The notes under the pieces were generated by a model. The model worked only from the letters and a program-made list of their open reading frames with translations. It searched no databases and was not told the DNA's origin. From contig NZ_JAHQZT010000004.1 of assembly GCF_019061305.1 (NCBI RefSeq), positions 144,818-208,817 on the forward strand: a stretch of DNA of 64,000 bases, in the 5' to 3' direction. A program made the position numbers and the translations under genes. Position 1 is the stretch's first letter; each line of letters begins with the position of its first letter. Below, piece by piece: positions 29,600 through 39,460 of this stretch. The stretch comes from Marinobacterium weihaiense. GTDB lineage: Bacteria > Pseudomonadota > Gammaproteobacteria > Pseudomonadales > Balneatricaceae.

Positions 29600-32500
29600 T
29601 CGCCTGGTTTGCCCGCAATCATGTGGCCGCCAATCTGCTGATGGTCACCATCTTGTTCACCGGCCTGATGTCGCTCAAGCTCAACATCCCGCTGGAGATT
29701 TTCCCCAGTTTCGAGTCCGACACCATCAGTGTGCGCATCAGCCTGCGTGGTGCCACCCCGGAAGATGCCGAACTGAGCCTGGCCACCCGGGTCGAGGAGG
29801 CCGTCAGTGATCTGGAGGGCGTGAAGGAAATTCGCAGTCGCTCGGTGGAAGGCGGCACCACCGTCACCATCGAAGTGGACAGCGGCTATGATCCACGCGA
29901 GCTGCTGGCGGACGTGAAATCCCGGGTCGACGAGATCGGCACCTTCCCGTCCGAGGCCGATGAACCGGTGATTGCGCTGGCGACCTTCAAGCATGATGTC
30001 ATTACCGTGGCCGTGTCCGGCGAACTGTCCGAGCAGGAATTGCGCAGTTATGCCGAGCAGGTACGTGACGATCTGTTGCAGCTCGAGGGCGTGACCCAGG
30101 TGGAGCTGGACGGTGTGCGCAACTACGAGATCGCCATCGAAATTTCCCAGGACAGGCTGCGTGCCTATGACCTGACCCTGGCAGACGTGGCCGACAGAAT
30201 TGCCGCCAGTTCGCTGGACCTGTCGGCGGGCAACATCCGCACCGATGGCGGCGATATTCTCATTCGCTCCAAGGGGCAGGCCTACAGCCGGGACGAGTTC
30301 GAGCCGCTGGTGATCAAGACTCACCCGGATGGCAGCCTGTTGCGTCTGGGCGACTTGGCCGAGGTGCGCGACGGTTTCGAGGAAAGTGCGCTGCGGACCC
30401 GTTTCAACGGTCTGCCGGCCGCGATGATCGAGGTTTACCGGGTCGGTGACCAGAGCGCTATCGGCGTGGCGGACGCGGTCAAGGACTATATCGAACGCCA
30501 GCAGCCGGGCCTGCCCGAGGGGCTGAACCTGAGCTATTGGGACGATAATTCGGAGGTGGTCAAAAGCCGCATCAATACCCTGCTGACCAATGCCATGCAG
30601 GGGGGCGTGCTGGTCCTGCTGTTGCTGACTCTGTTTCTGCGTCCCTCCATCGCCTTCTGGGTGTTCATCGGCATTCCGGTCAGCTTTATGGGGGCCTTTC
30701 TGGTGATGCCGGTATTTGGCGTGACCCTGAATGTCCTGTCCCTGTTCGGGTTCATTCTGGTGCTGGGCATCGTGGTGGATGATGCCATTGTCACCGGCGA
30801 AAACATCTACAGTCATCTGCGCGGTGCCGAGTCCGGCCTGCAGGCTTCCATTCGCGGTACCCAGGAAGTGGCGGTGCCGGTGACCTTCGGGGTGCTGACC
30901 ACTGTGGCGGCCTTTCTGCCGATCGGTTTCATCGAGGGCGCACGTGGCGCGCTCTTCGCACAGATTCCGGTGGTGGTTATTCCGGTGCTGCTGTTCTCGC
31001 TGATCGAGTCCAAGTTCGTGTTGCCGGCACACCTCAAGCATCTCAAACTGCGCCATGAAAACGTCGAACGTCAGGGACGCCTGGCCCGTCTGCAGCAGGG
31101 CTTTGCCGACGGTTTCGAGCGGCTGATCGTGCGCTACTACCGCCCGCTGCTGGATGTGGCCGTGCGTCATCGTCTGACCACGCTGGCCCTGTTCATCGGC
31201 GTGTTCATTCTGATCATGGCGATGATCATGAGCGGCTGGACCCGCTTCGTGTTTTTCCCGCGGGTGCAAAGCGATACCGCCCGGGCCTCCCTGACCATGC
31301 CCAGCGGCACGCCGTTCGAGGTGACCGATCGCTACATTGTGCGCATGGTTGAAGCCGCGCGCGAGCTGCAGGAGGAATACCGTGACCCGGAAACCGGCAT
31401 CAGCGCGATTCTCAACATCTACTCCACGTCGGGTACCGGCGGCAGTACGGAAGAGGGCCGTGTCCGTTTCGAGCTGCTGCCCTCGGAGCAGCGTGACGAC
31501 AGCATCAGCACCCGCCGGATCGTGCAGCAGTGGCGCGAGCGCATCGGGCCGATTCCCGGCGCCGAAACCCTGACCTTCCGGGCCGAAATCGGCCGCGCCA
31601 GCGATCCTGTGGATATCCAGCTGCGCTCCGGCCGGGTGGATGACCTTGAGGCTATGGCGGAGCAGGTCAAGGCACGTTTGGCGACCTATCCGACGCTGTA
31701 CGACATCACCGATAACCTGTCCGACGGCAAGGAAGAGCTGCAGCTGGAGCTGACCGAGCAGGCTCACCTGCTGGGTCTGACCCGCAGCGACATCATTCGT
31801 CAGGTGCGGCAGAAGTTCTTCGGCATCGAGGTACAGCGGGTGCAGCGGGGCCGTGATGACGTACGGGTCATGGTGCGTCTGCCGCTGGCCGAGCGTCAGG
31901 CCATTGCCGGCCTGCGCAATGTGCTCATCAGTACCACTCAAGGACAGGTGCCGCTGGATGCGGTGGCGCGGCTGGTACCGGGGCAGAGCCCCGCGGCCAT
32001 CTACCGCATCGATCAGCAGCGGACCGTCAGCGTGCTGGCGGACATGGACAAGCAGAACACCAACACCACCCTGTTGAACCGGGATCTGGACCAGTTTCTG
32101 TCCGACCTGGTACGCCAGTATCCGGGAGCCTCCTACAGTCTGGAAGGGGAGGCACGGGAGCAGCGCGAGTCCTTTACCTCGCTGGCGATCGGACTGGCGT
32201 TCGTGTTTTTCGTGATCTACAGCCTGCTGGCGATTCCCTTCCGCTCCTATCTGCAGCCGCTGATCGTGATGTCAGTGATCCCCTTTGGCGCTATCGGCGC
32301 CATCATCGGCCACTGGATCATGGGCATGGACCTGACCATCATGAGCCTGCTGGGGCTGATGGCGCTGATCGGGGTGGTAGTCAACGACAGCCTGGTACTG
32401 GTGGACTTTACCAACAAGCGGCGCCGCGAGCTTCAGAACGAGGGTGAGCACTCACATTTCGAGGCCACCCGGCAGGCAGTGCTGATGGCGGGTGTGGCCC

Positions 32501-32727
32501 GTTTCCGGCCGGTGATGCTGACCTCGCTGACCACCTTCATCGGCTTGATGCCGCTGCTGTTCGAGAAGGCGGTGCAGGCGCAGTTCCTGATCCCCATGGC
32601 GGTGTCGTTGGGCTTCGGCATCATCTTCGCCACCCTGGTGACCCTGATCATGGTGCCGGTCAACTTCATGCTGCTGGAAGACCTGCGCCGACTGGGGGCG
32701 CGGGCTGTTGGGCCAGCCTGCAGCTGA
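29596..32727 (+). CDS. RND efflux permease (pump 2)
   Basis: Proton/substrate antiporter of the AcrB superfamily, 1043 residues, 12 membrane helices. Seen: ANLLMVTILFTGLMSL (TM1), the acidic pair in TM4 GIVVDDAIVTGEN, and GLMALIGVVVNDSLVLVDF in the second half. It is about the same length as pump 1 (17026-20160) and shares its layout; the two diverge enough to be distinct transporters rather than a recent duplication. Last gene of the channel-adaptor-pump operon. Substrate class not deducible; no local regulator is present. Confidence 0.94.
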   Translation: MIAWFARNHVAANLLMVTILFTGLMSLKLNIPLEIFPSFESDTISVRISLRGATPEDAELSLATRVEEAVSDLEGVKEIRSRSVEGGTTVTIEVDSGYDPRELLADVKSRVDEIGTFPSEADEPVIALATFKHDVITVAVSGELSEQELRSYAEQVRDDLLQLEGVTQVELDGVRNYEIAIEISQDRLRAYDLTLADVADRIAASSLDLSAGNIRTDGGDILIRSKGQAYSRDEFEPLVIKTHPDGSLLRLGDLAEVRDGFEESALRTRFNGLPAAMIEVYRVGDQSAIGVADAVKDYIERQQPGLPEGLNLSYWDDNSEVVKSRINTLLTNAMQGGVLVLLLLTLFLRPSIAFWVFIGIPVSFMGAFLVMPVFGVTLNVLSLFGFILVLGIVVDDAIVTGENIYSHLRGAESGLQASIRGTQEVAVPVTFGVLTTVAAFLPIGFIEGARGALFAQIPVVVIPVLLFSLIESKFVLPAHLKHLKLRHENVERQGRLARLQQGFADGFERLIVRYYRPLLDVAVRHRLTTLALFIGVFILIMAMIMSGWTRFVFFPRVQSDTARASLTMPSGTPFEVTDRYIVRMVEAARELQEEYRDPETGISAILNIYSTSGTGGSTEEGRVRFELLPSEQRDDSISTRRIVQQWRERIGPIPGAETLTFRAEIGRASDPVDIQLRSGRVDDLEAMAEQVKARLATYPTLYDITDNLSDGKEELQLELTEQAHLLGLTRSDIIRQVRQKFFGIEVQRVQRGRDDVRVMVRLPLAERQAIAGLRNVLISTTQGQVPLDAVARLVPGQSPAAIYRIDQQRTVSVLADMDKQNTNTTLLNRDLDQFLSDLVRQYPGASYSLEGEAREQRESFTSLAIGLAFVFFVIYSLLAIPFRSYLQPLIVMSVIPFGAIGAIIGHWIMGMDLTIMSLLGLMALIGVVVNDSLVLVDFTNKRRRELQNEGEHSHFEATRQAVLMAGVARFRPVMLTSLTTFIGLMPLLFEKAVQAQFLIPMAVSLGFGIIFATLVTLIMVPVNFMLLEDLRRLGARAVGPACS

Positions 32728-32795
32728 CAAGCCGGAAGCGGACACGCAGTCGTCGGATCAGAGCGCAACAAAACAGCAGATAATGTAAGTGCTTG

Positions 32796-35513
32796 CTACG
32801 GCTGCTGTTTATGCACTGCCGGGCGGGTGCTCTGTTTCGGCGTCAGGCGCTGATGCAGCCAGGCCAGTGCCAGCAGCGCCAGCCCCAGGCCCATGAAGGA
32901 GGCCACGCGCCAGAGACCGGTCAGGTCCGACATGTCGATCAGGAACAGCTTGGCGACGACCACCAGCAACAGCGCCATGCCGCCCCGATACAGGGCGCGC
33001 TGCTGCAGCCAGTGGCCGCCCAGCAGGGCGCCCGAGGCCAGCAACAGCCAGATAGCCGAATAAGTGTATACCTCGCCATCCGGAGTCGGGTTGGCCAGGC
33101 TAAGCTCGCCCTGCCACAGATGGCGGATCTCCAGCGACACAAACAGCAGCCAGTTCAGCCCCGCCAGCATGGCGGCATGCCTGCCCAGCTTGCCGGGCAG
33201 CAGGCGCCAGAGGGCCATCAGCAACAGGCAGGGCAGGCCGTAGCTGAGCAGCAGCAGGTTCCAGATCGGTGTCTGGCTGATGTCGGTGGCATGCCAGAGC
33301 GGGTTGTATGCCAGGACCACCCAGATCAGGTAGTTGGCCGCCGCGGCGATCAGGTGCAGGCTGGCGATCACCCGGTAGAAGCGCTGCAGGTATTGGCTCA
33401 GCCAGACGCGCCACAGATAAACGCAACCGGCGCTGCCCCAGATCAGGGTATTGAGACTGGCTTCAAGGAAAGAGTATTCGTGGCGGAAGATATCACCATC
33501 ATACAGCCAGTAGCGCACCTCGGCGGCCAGCGTCAGCACCAGCAGATGGGCGGCGGCGCCCTGCAGCCAGGCGCTCATGCGGTGATCCTGACGCAGAATC
33601 CAGGCGCCGGCGGCCGCACACAGGGTCGAGCCGCCATAGGTCCACAGCGACCAGTGGCTGCCGCTGTCGTAGCTGAGCAGCCAGGGGTTGAAGGTCAGCC
33701 GGACGATCACCAGGGCCAGCACCAGGCGGATCACCCAGGGCAGCAACGGTAACTGATAGCGCTGCTGCAGCAGCGACAGGGTGGTCAGTTGCACGGCAAA
33801 GGCCAGCGTCAGGGTGGCATCCGCCAGCCAGATCACCGCCGCCAGCGACAGGCCCAGGTGGGCGCTGCTGATCAGCAATACCCGGATCAGATCGCTGCTC
33901 AACGGGCTGTCGCGGCGTTCCAGTGCCAGTTTAGACAGGGCCATGTACCCTAGCCCCAGTATCAGCGCGGCGCCGCCCCAGGCCCAGTCTGCGCTGAACG
34001 CGGTGAACAGGTAGTAGCCCAGCGCCAGCATCAGCAGCGGGGTGAAGCAGCCCAGCCCGACCCAGAATGCCGGATAAGCCACCCGCTGCCGCAACAGCCA
34101 GGCCGCTCCGGCGGTGTAGAGAATGCTGAGCATCACGAAACGGGACACCAGCGCGGCCTGAGTAGCGGCATCCGGCGGCGTGAACATCAGTTGGTCGCCC
34201 AGATAGGTGAGCATCGGCAGCACCACCGCCAGGGCGGTGACGATCAGCATCAAGGCCGGCAGCGGGTTCAGAATCGGCCGCCGACTGGCGGTCAGCAACA
34301 GCAGGGCCGGCAATAGCAACAGGGCGGGGTAACCGGCCGTCGGCACGCCCTCCACGGTCAGAGTATAGCCCTGCGCCAGCACGATCAGCCCCAGGGCGGG
34401 GATGACCGGCCAGTGGCGAGCGCCCCGGACCCGCTTGAGTAGCTGCAGCCAGTGCGTGGCGATGTCATCGCGGCGCTGCAACAACCAGTCATAGCCGGGC
34501 ACGGCCAGAAACAGGTAGGCCAGTGCCAGCAGGTACAGCGCCCGCACGCCGTCGGCGGGCTGCGTACCCAGGCTCAGGGCCCACCAGCCCAGGCTGCCGA
34601 TGATGACGCCGAGCCAGAGCCAGAGGCGCTCGACATAGGCCAGCAGCCAGAGTGCAAACAGGGTCAGGATGCCGATATAGACCAGTGCCAGCTCGATCTG
34701 CCCGGAGCCGGTATTGACCAGAATCGGCACCAGATAGCCGCCCAGCATCCCCAGCGCCGCCAGTACCGGGCCATGACGCAGCGCCAGTGCCAGGGTGGCG
34801 AAAGAGACCAGCGCCATGGCGGCAAAGATCAGCCCCGGCGCAATGGCGGTGAGCAGCTTGAAGGCGGCAAAGAGCGCGGCATAGAGTATGATGCTGGCGC
34901 CCCCGGCGAGGGCGGCGAAGACATCGTGCTGGCCGCGCGTACGCCTGAGCCATTCGGCCAAGCCGTGCAACACGACCCCGGCGATCAGTGACAGTGTCAC
35001 CCGAGCCTCGGGACCGAGCAGGCCCTGCTCGATGGAGTAATGCACCATGAACACCCCGGCCAGGCCGACACAGATGCCGCCCAGCCAGATCATCCAATTG
35101 GCCTTGAGGCTGTCGCTCAGGCGAGCGAACAGGCCGGGCGGAGGTTGATCGGCAGGTGCGGCCAAAGGAGCGTCCGCCGGACCCCAGGCCGTCTCGGCCG
35201 ATGGTTCGGAGGTGTCGGGCGGTGGTTCGGCCCGGTGTTCAGACACGGGCTCGAACCGGTTATCCGCGGAGGTTTCGGCACCCGCACCTGTCGGCCGGGA
35301 AGGGGTGTAGGGCGTGGCCGGAGGCTGTTCCGACCTTGCCGACGGTGCGCGCGCCGCCTCGGGAGGCGTCTGCTCCAGAGCGTGCAGCCGCTGCTGCAAC
35401 TGAGCAATCTGCATGCGCAGCTGGCGACTTACCACCCAGGCGCGCATGCCCAGCCCGGCACCGATGACTACAAACAGGGGCAGTGCCACCAGCACCAGCC
35501 AGAATCCATCCAT
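32796..35513 (-). CDS. DUF2339 multi-spanning membrane protein
   Basis: Very large hydrophobic protein, 905 residues, of the DUF2339 family. N-terminal membrane helix, a short coiled coil (LRMQIAQLQQRLHALEQ, about residues 32-48), a Pro/Ala/Ser-rich linker (about 50-130), then more than 20 predicted membrane segments. Typical blocks seen are WMIWLGGICVGLAGVFMVHYSIEQGLLGPEARV near residue 145 (quoted only in part by position) and the LLVVVAKLFLIDMSDL segment near the C-terminus. A GAGGTG site precedes ATG 35513. Function of the family is not established. Convergent with pump 2. Confidence 0.88.
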   Translation of the reverse strand: MDGFWLVLVALPLFVVIGAGLGMRAWVVSRQLRMQIAQLQQRLHALEQTPPEAARAPSARSEQPPATPYTPSRPTGAGAETSADNRFEPVSEHRAEPPPDTSEPSAETAWGPADAPLAAPADQPPPGLFARLSDSLKANWMIWLGGICVGLAGVFMVHYSIEQGLLGPEARVTLSLIAGVVLHGLAEWLRRTRGQHDVFAALAGGASIILYAALFAAFKLLTAIAPGLIFAAMALVSFATLALALRHGPVLAALGMLGGYLVPILVNTGSGQIELALVYIGILTLFALWLLAYVERLWLWLGVIIGSLGWWALSLGTQPADGVRALYLLALAYLFLAVPGYDWLLQRRDDIATHWLQLLKRVRGARHWPVIPALGLIVLAQGYTLTVEGVPTAGYPALLLLPALLLLTASRRPILNPLPALMLIVTALAVVLPMLTYLGDQLMFTPPDAATQAALVSRFVMLSILYTAGAAWLLRQRVAYPAFWVGLGCFTPLLMLALGYYLFTAFSADWAWGGAALILGLGYMALSKLALERRDSPLSSDLIRVLLISSAHLGLSLAAVIWLADATLTLAFAVQLTTLSLLQQRYQLPLLPWVIRLVLALVIVRLTFNPWLLSYDSGSHWSLWTYGGSTLCAAAGAWILRQDHRMSAWLQGAAAHLLVLTLAAEVRYWLYDGDIFRHEYSFLEASLNTLIWGSAGCVYLWRVWLSQYLQRFYRVIASLHLIAAAANYLIWVVLAYNPLWHATDISQTPIWNLLLLSYGLPCLLLMALWRLLPGKLGRHAAMLAGLNWLLFVSLEIRHLWQGELSLANPTPDGEVYTYSAIWLLLASGALLGGHWLQQRALYRGGMALLLVVVAKLFLIDMSDLTGLWRVASFMGLGLALLALAWLHQRLTPKQSTRPAVHKQQP

Positions 35514-35632
35514 TGTTCACCTCGCTGAACACCTGTCCCCACTTGTCTGCCGACCGACAGGCCCCCGGTCGGATGACTTTGACTATACTGCATGTGGCTC
35601 CCGCGCAGAAAGGCATAAGCGGAAGGTGTTCC

Positions 35633-36016
35633 ATGATCAATCCGGTCTTGCCCCAAGTGCTCAGCGAATTGCGCCAGCACCCTGAAGGGGTCAGTGAGTA
35701 TTACCTGATGCGGACACTGGAGCGTCAGCATGCATTCGATGATCTGACCGACGACAGTCTGCTTGCGCTGTTTCGCAAGCATTTCATCATAATGAACGCG
35801 CTGTACGACTTGCAGGAAATCCTGTGGGACGAAGAACGGCGGGTGCTCAATATCTCGCCCCTGCACATCGAATTGCATAAATCTCGTGGCGAGGATGACC
35901 GTGTTCAGTGCAATACGCCGTTGAGCGAATATTATCTGGACTGGCAGAACTTTGAGCAGACACTGGCCGAGGATGTTGATCGCCTGATGCGTCTGGTAAC
36001 GGGACCACGCCATTAG
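35633..36016 (+). CDS. DnaJ-related N-terminal-domain protein lacking the J domain
   Basis: A 127-residue protein clearly paralogous to the first ~115 residues of the DnaJ-related protein at 26284-26883. Shared blocks are HPEGxSEFxLM/HPEGVSEYYLM, LFxKHFxIMxxLYxLQ, LWxEExRxxxISPL and YYLDWQ. It ends soon after that last block, with no HPD motif, so it cannot act as a J-protein itself. ATG 35633 has GGAAGG ahead. It could be a regulator or decoy partner of its longer paralogue; that is inference. Confidence 0.88.
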   Translation: MINPVLPQVLSELRQHPEGVSEYYLMRTLERQHAFDDLTDDSLLALFRKHFIIMNALYDLQEILWDEERRVLNISPLHIELHKSRGEDDRVQCNTPLSEYYLDWQNFEQTLAEDVDRLMRLVTGPRH

Positions 36017-36148
36017 TCCGGCGCCCCGCTGTAGAGGTGACTTGCCAAAGCCGATATCGACCGTCAGACTTCATCCTCACACAATCGCGCAGAGCGACTG
36101 CCGGAATGCAGTCGTCGCTGCTGCGTCATCGACAACAATGAGTGAAGT

Positions 36149-36715
36149 ATGCACACACATTTCATGTCGCGCCTGCAGGCGGGGCTGCTATCGCTGCTGG
36201 TGCTGTTGCCCATGATGGCACAGGCGGATGAGCGCTCCGATTTTCTGCAGAAGGTCTACCTGTCATTCTGTGCCAAACATTTCAGTGACTACGGTGCCTT
36301 GCGGGCCAGTCTGACTGAACAGCAACTGCCCAAGCTACCGCCACAGCAGGCACAGCACTTCCTGCAGGGACGTTCCGGTGATGCCTGGCCGGTGCCATAC
36401 AAGGGGGAGTTTGGCCAGTATGTACTGGTCTTGACCGAGGGGGACAGCTTCTGTGCCGTCATGGCACGCCGCAGTGATGCGGTGGCGACTCGGCAGTGGT
36501 TCCGCCAGCTGGCCATGGCGGCACCTGCGCCGCTGCAGGCGCGTGCGCTGGGAGAGGAGCAGGTGCTGACCCCGCTCAATGGTGAAGCCCTGACCCAGTC
36601 CTGGCAGTGGGCCACCGAGCATGCGCCGCGTCGTTTACAGTTGACCCTGACAACGGCCAAAGACCCTCAGGCGGCCATTCAGGCCATGGTGTCTTTGAGC
36701 CTGGAAGATCGCTGA
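36149..36715 (+). CDS. Secreted hypothetical protein, 188 aa
   Basis: Probable periplasmic protein: N-terminal signal peptide (about residues 1-26, [16 protein letters not shown]) without a lipobox Cys. The mature part has two Cys residues, in SFCAKHF and SFCAVMARR, that could pair. The [17 protein letters not shown] and [16 protein letters not shown] segments resemble a family of small secreted proteins I cannot name. It ends seven bases before arfB, so the two may be co-transcribed. ATG 36149 is first in frame; ATG 36164 is an alternative. Confidence 0.8.
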   Translation: MHTHFMSRLQAGLLSLLVLLPMMAQADERSDFLQKVYLSFCAKHFSDYGALRASLTEQQLPKLPPQQAQHFLQGRSGDAWPVPYKGEFGQYVLVLTEGDSFCAVMARRSDAVATRQWFRQLAMAAPAPLQARALGEEQVLTPLNGEALTQSWQWATEHAPRRLQLTLTTAKDPQAAIQAMVSLSLEDR

Positions 36716-36722
36716 GTCCGTG

Positions 36723-37136
36723 ATGCTGAAACTGTCCAATGCCGTCAGCCTGAGCGATGACGAGATCGAACTGACCGCCATTCGTGCCCAGGGGGCGGGC
36801 GGTCAGAACGTCAACAAGGTCTCGTCCGCCATCCATCTGCGTTTTGATATCCGCGCCTCTTCGCTGCCTGCGTTCTACAAGGAGCGGCTGCTGGCACTGA
36901 GTGACAGCCGGGTCAGCCGCGACGGCGTGGTTGTACTTAAGGCGCAGCAGTACCGTACCCAAGAGCAGAACCGCGAGGACGCGCTCAACCGGTTGGCCGA
37001 GTTGATTCGCGGTGCGGTCAAAATGGAAAAGAAGCGTCGGCCCACTAAGCCTACGCGCAGCTCCCAGCGCAAGCGCATCGAAAAGAAAAAGCAGCGCGGC
37101 AATATCAAATCCATGCGCGGCAAGGTGCAGCCCTGA
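36723..37136 (+). CDS. arfB: Alternative ribosome-rescue factor ArfB (peptidyl-tRNA hydrolase)
   Basis: Rescues ribosomes stalled at mRNA 3' ends by hydrolysing peptidyl-tRNA. The 137-residue product has a class-I release-factor GGQ motif (26-28, in [12 protein letters not shown]) but no codon-recognition domain. Its C-terminal tail is strongly basic ([20 protein letters not shown]), and in ArfB this tail enters the empty mRNA channel. Both length and tail match the E. coli protein formerly called YaeJ. Start ATG 36723 rather than GTG 36720. Confidence 0.94.
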   Translation: MLKLSNAVSLSDDEIELTAIRAQGAGGQNVNKVSSAIHLRFDIRASSLPAFYKERLLALSDSRVSRDGVVVLKAQQYRTQEQNREDALNRLAELIRGAVKMEKKRRPTKPTRSSQRKRIEKKKQRGNIKSMRGKVQP

Positions 37137-37310
37137 GGATGGCAACGGTTCTGGTTGTTGTCTGTGGGAAGCAGGGGTGACCCGTGATGGTCACCCATCG
37201 AATAAACTGATCATTCGCATTTACGAACCCACCTGTATCCCGCTCCGCCTTGAAGCCAGAATAGAAGGCATCAATGATCAGCTTGCGTGCCGAGCAGCAG
37301 GAGACACACC

Positions 37311-38159
37311 ATGATAGAGCGGACCCTCAAACGTCGCATTCCCGCCCGTGAAAGCCGTGATGGCGCCGGCGTGCGCCTGCTGCGCAGTCTGGGGCGCTCG
37401 GCTCAGCACCGCATCGACCCCTTCCTGATGCTGGACAAGTTCTTTTCCGACAACCCGGACGATTACATCGCCGGTTTTCCGGCCCACCCGCATCGCGGTT
37501 TTGAAACCGTAACCTACATGCTCGACGGGCGCATGCGTCACCGTGACCATCTGGGCAATGAAGCGGTGCTGGAAAGTGGTGGCGTACAGTGGATGACAGC
37601 CGGGCGCGGCGTGATTCACGAGGAGATGCCGGAACAGAAAGAGGGCCTGATGCGCGGTTTCCAGCTGTGGATAAACCTGCCGGCCGCGGAAAAGATGACC
37701 CCGGCACGCTATCAGGAATTGGCTGCCGAGCAGATTCCGGTTATCGAGGATCCGGCCAGTGGCGCTCGCCTCAAGCTGATTGCCGGCAGTCTTGAGCTGA
37801 ATGGTCAAACTCATGCGGGGCCGGTCAGTGGCATCAGCCGCGATCCGCTGATGCTGGACCTGCGCCTGCCCCCGCACATGCGGTTGCAGCTGCCCCTGGC
37901 AGGCAACCGGGCCGGATTTGTCTATCTGTTCGAGGGCAGTGGCCGCTTGGGCGAGGAGCCGTTGAACCTTGATGAAGCGGCGCAGTTCAGCGTTGGTGAT
38001 GTACTGTCATTGCAGGCCGGGGAGCAGGGTGCCGCGATGTTGGTTCTGGCCGCCGAGCCGATCGGCGAACCCATTGCCCAGTACGGTCCCTTCGTGATGA
38101 ACCGTGTCGAGGAGCTGGATCAGGCCATCGAGGATTATCAACGCGGTCGGCTGGTCTAA
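37311..38159 (+). CDS. Pirin family protein
   Basis: Bicupin, metal-binding protein of 282 residues. The N-terminal cupin shows the pirin metal ligands His59, His61, His103 and Glu105 in FPAHPHRGFETVTY and GRGVIHEEMP. A second cupin follows (about residues 150-280) with GDVLSLQAGEQGA. CAGGAG lies ten bases ahead of ATG 37311. Bacterial pirins include quercetin dioxygenases (YhhW) and regulators of other enzymes; nothing nearby decides which applies here. Confidence 0.93.
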   Translation: MIERTLKRRIPARESRDGAGVRLLRSLGRSAQHRIDPFLMLDKFFSDNPDDYIAGFPAHPHRGFETVTYMLDGRMRHRDHLGNEAVLESGGVQWMTAGRGVIHEEMPEQKEGLMRGFQLWINLPAAEKMTPARYQELAAEQIPVIEDPASGARLKLIAGSLELNGQTHAGPVSGISRDPLMLDLRLPPHMRLQLPLAGNRAGFVYLFEGSGRLGEEPLNLDEAAQFSVGDVLSLQAGEQGAAMLVLAAEPIGEPIAQYGPFVMNRVEELDQAIEDYQRGRLV

Positions 38160-38260
38160 CCTGCCGCGCGTCGGATACGCCTGCCGCATCGGTGCCGGCG
38201 ATACTGCCCCGCGCCACTCAGGCCCTGAGCGGTCGGGGCGTCAGGTCAGCGCGGTTGGCC

Positions 38261-38803
38261 TTACTTTTTACCTTTCTTCGGTTTTAACTGCGCAATCCAG
38301 CTCGGGTCCAGTGATGTCTGCTCGGGCGCTATGCCTTGGGCCTCCAGTCTGGGCAGCAGTGCCCGGCTGTCGGCCTGCAGGTCGCTCAACTCGCTCTGGT
38401 TGTTTTCCAGGCGATACATCTGCTCCAGTCCCAGGTGATAGAAGCGCATCACCCGCAGGGCGGTGGGGTTGTCCTGTTCGACACCTGCTTGGACCGCGTG
38501 CAGAATATTGGTCACGCTCATCAGGTTGCGCTTGAGCTGCCAGCCATAGCGCGCCGATTCCATCCAGGGCTGGTGCCAGTAGTACCCCTTGAACACCGCC
38601 GTGGTGGCGAGAACCCCGGCGATCACGCCAGCCAGGTTCCAGATGAAATTGCCGCCCTCGGGACTGCCGAAGAGGCGAACGCTCAGTGTCGCCAGCGCCA
38701 TGCCCAGCACGGCAAAGGTGAGCATCAGGACCAGGTTGCTCTTGCGGGTATCGCGGCGATACTGTTCGGGGTCACGGGGCTCAAGGGTGAAAATGTCCGA
38801 CAT
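38261..38803 (-). CDS. DUF3087 membrane protein
   Basis: A 180-residue protein matching DUF3087. The N-terminus (DIFTLEPRDPEQYRRDTRKSN) is followed by two membrane segments (LVLMLTFAVLGMALATLSV and WNLAGVIAGVLATTAVF), then a soluble helical domain with YHLGLEQMYRLENN. The tail is lysine-rich. ATG 38803 is used; a longer in-frame start would add an unlikely cysteine-rich stretch. Divergent from the deaminase gene. Function unknown. Confidence 0.85.
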   Translation of the reverse strand: MSDIFTLEPRDPEQYRRDTRKSNLVLMLTFAVLGMALATLSVRLFGSPEGGNFIWNLAGVIAGVLATTAVFKGYYWHQPWMESARYGWQLKRNLMSVTNILHAVQAGVEQDNPTALRVMRFYHLGLEQMYRLENNQSELSDLQADSRALLPRLEAQGIAPEQTSLDPSWIAQLKPKKGKK

Positions 38804-38927
38804 GCCGGTCTCTCGTTGGTGAAATGAGGCCGAGACTAGCAGTAATCCGGCAACAGGCAAACCCGGTACAGTCGCTGAGCGTATACACTGAACACAGACG
38901 TGCATTACCGTTGAACAGGAGAGAAGC

Positions 38928-39413
38928 ATGTGGCCTGAATCCGATATGAAACACCTGCACCGTGCCGTCGAGCTGGCCGAAGAGGCGTTGAACGCCGGCG
39001 ATGCTCCCTTCGGCTCGGTACTGGTGGATGCCGCCGGTCAGGTACTGGCGGAAGACCGCAATCGCATAGTGTCCAGCGGCGACAACACCCGCCACCCCGA
39101 GTTTGAACTGGCCCGCTGGGCGGCGGAGCACCTGACGCCCGAGCAGCGGGCCGTGTCCACCCTGTACACCTCGGGGGAACACTGCCCCATGTGCGCCGCT
39201 GCCCACGGCTGGGTCGGGCTGGGCCGCATTGTGTTCGTCAGTTCGTCCCGGCAGCTGGGGCGTTGGCTGAGTGAAATGAACGTGGCACCGCCGCCGATCA
39301 ACACCCTGTCGATTCGCGAGATCGTGCCGCACATTGCCGTGGAAGGCCCGGTGCCTGAATTGGTGGATCAGGTGCGCGCGCTGCACCGCCGTCACCATGC
39401 GCCGACCGCCTGA
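38928..39413 (+). CDS. Cytidine/deoxycytidylate-deaminase-fold protein
   Basis: A 161-residue zinc hydrolase of the CDA fold, of the nucleoside/guanine/tRNA-adenosine deaminase group. Zinc site seen: His56 in the motif H-P-E (catalytic Glu58) and PCxxC-type Cys86/Cys89 in GEHCPMCAAA. HPE replaces the HAE common in TadA, so this is not the tRNA deaminase. N-terminal AVELAEEALNAGDAPFGSVLV is typical. An AGGAGAG site precedes ATG 38928. Substrate (free base, nucleoside or other) cannot be assigned. Confidence 0.87.
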   Translation: MWPESDMKHLHRAVELAEEALNAGDAPFGSVLVDAAGQVLAEDRNRIVSSGDNTRHPEFELARWAAEHLTPEQRAVSTLYTSGEHCPMCAAAHGWVGLGRIVFVSSSRQLGRWLSEMNVAPPPINTLSIREIVPHIAVEGPVPELVDQVRALHRRHHAPTA

Positions 39414-39460
39414 CAGGCGGTAATACTGGCCGCTGCTACTGCGGAGGAGGAAGGAGGCCG

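Noticed and set aside
29515..31941. Very long open frame antisense to the pump 2 permease
   Set aside because: Its product is His/Gln-rich with no domain, no ribosome site and lies fully opposite a clear RND permease; it is a high-GC shadow. The same applies to long antisense frames at 40010-41761, 43043-45436 and 56460-58544.
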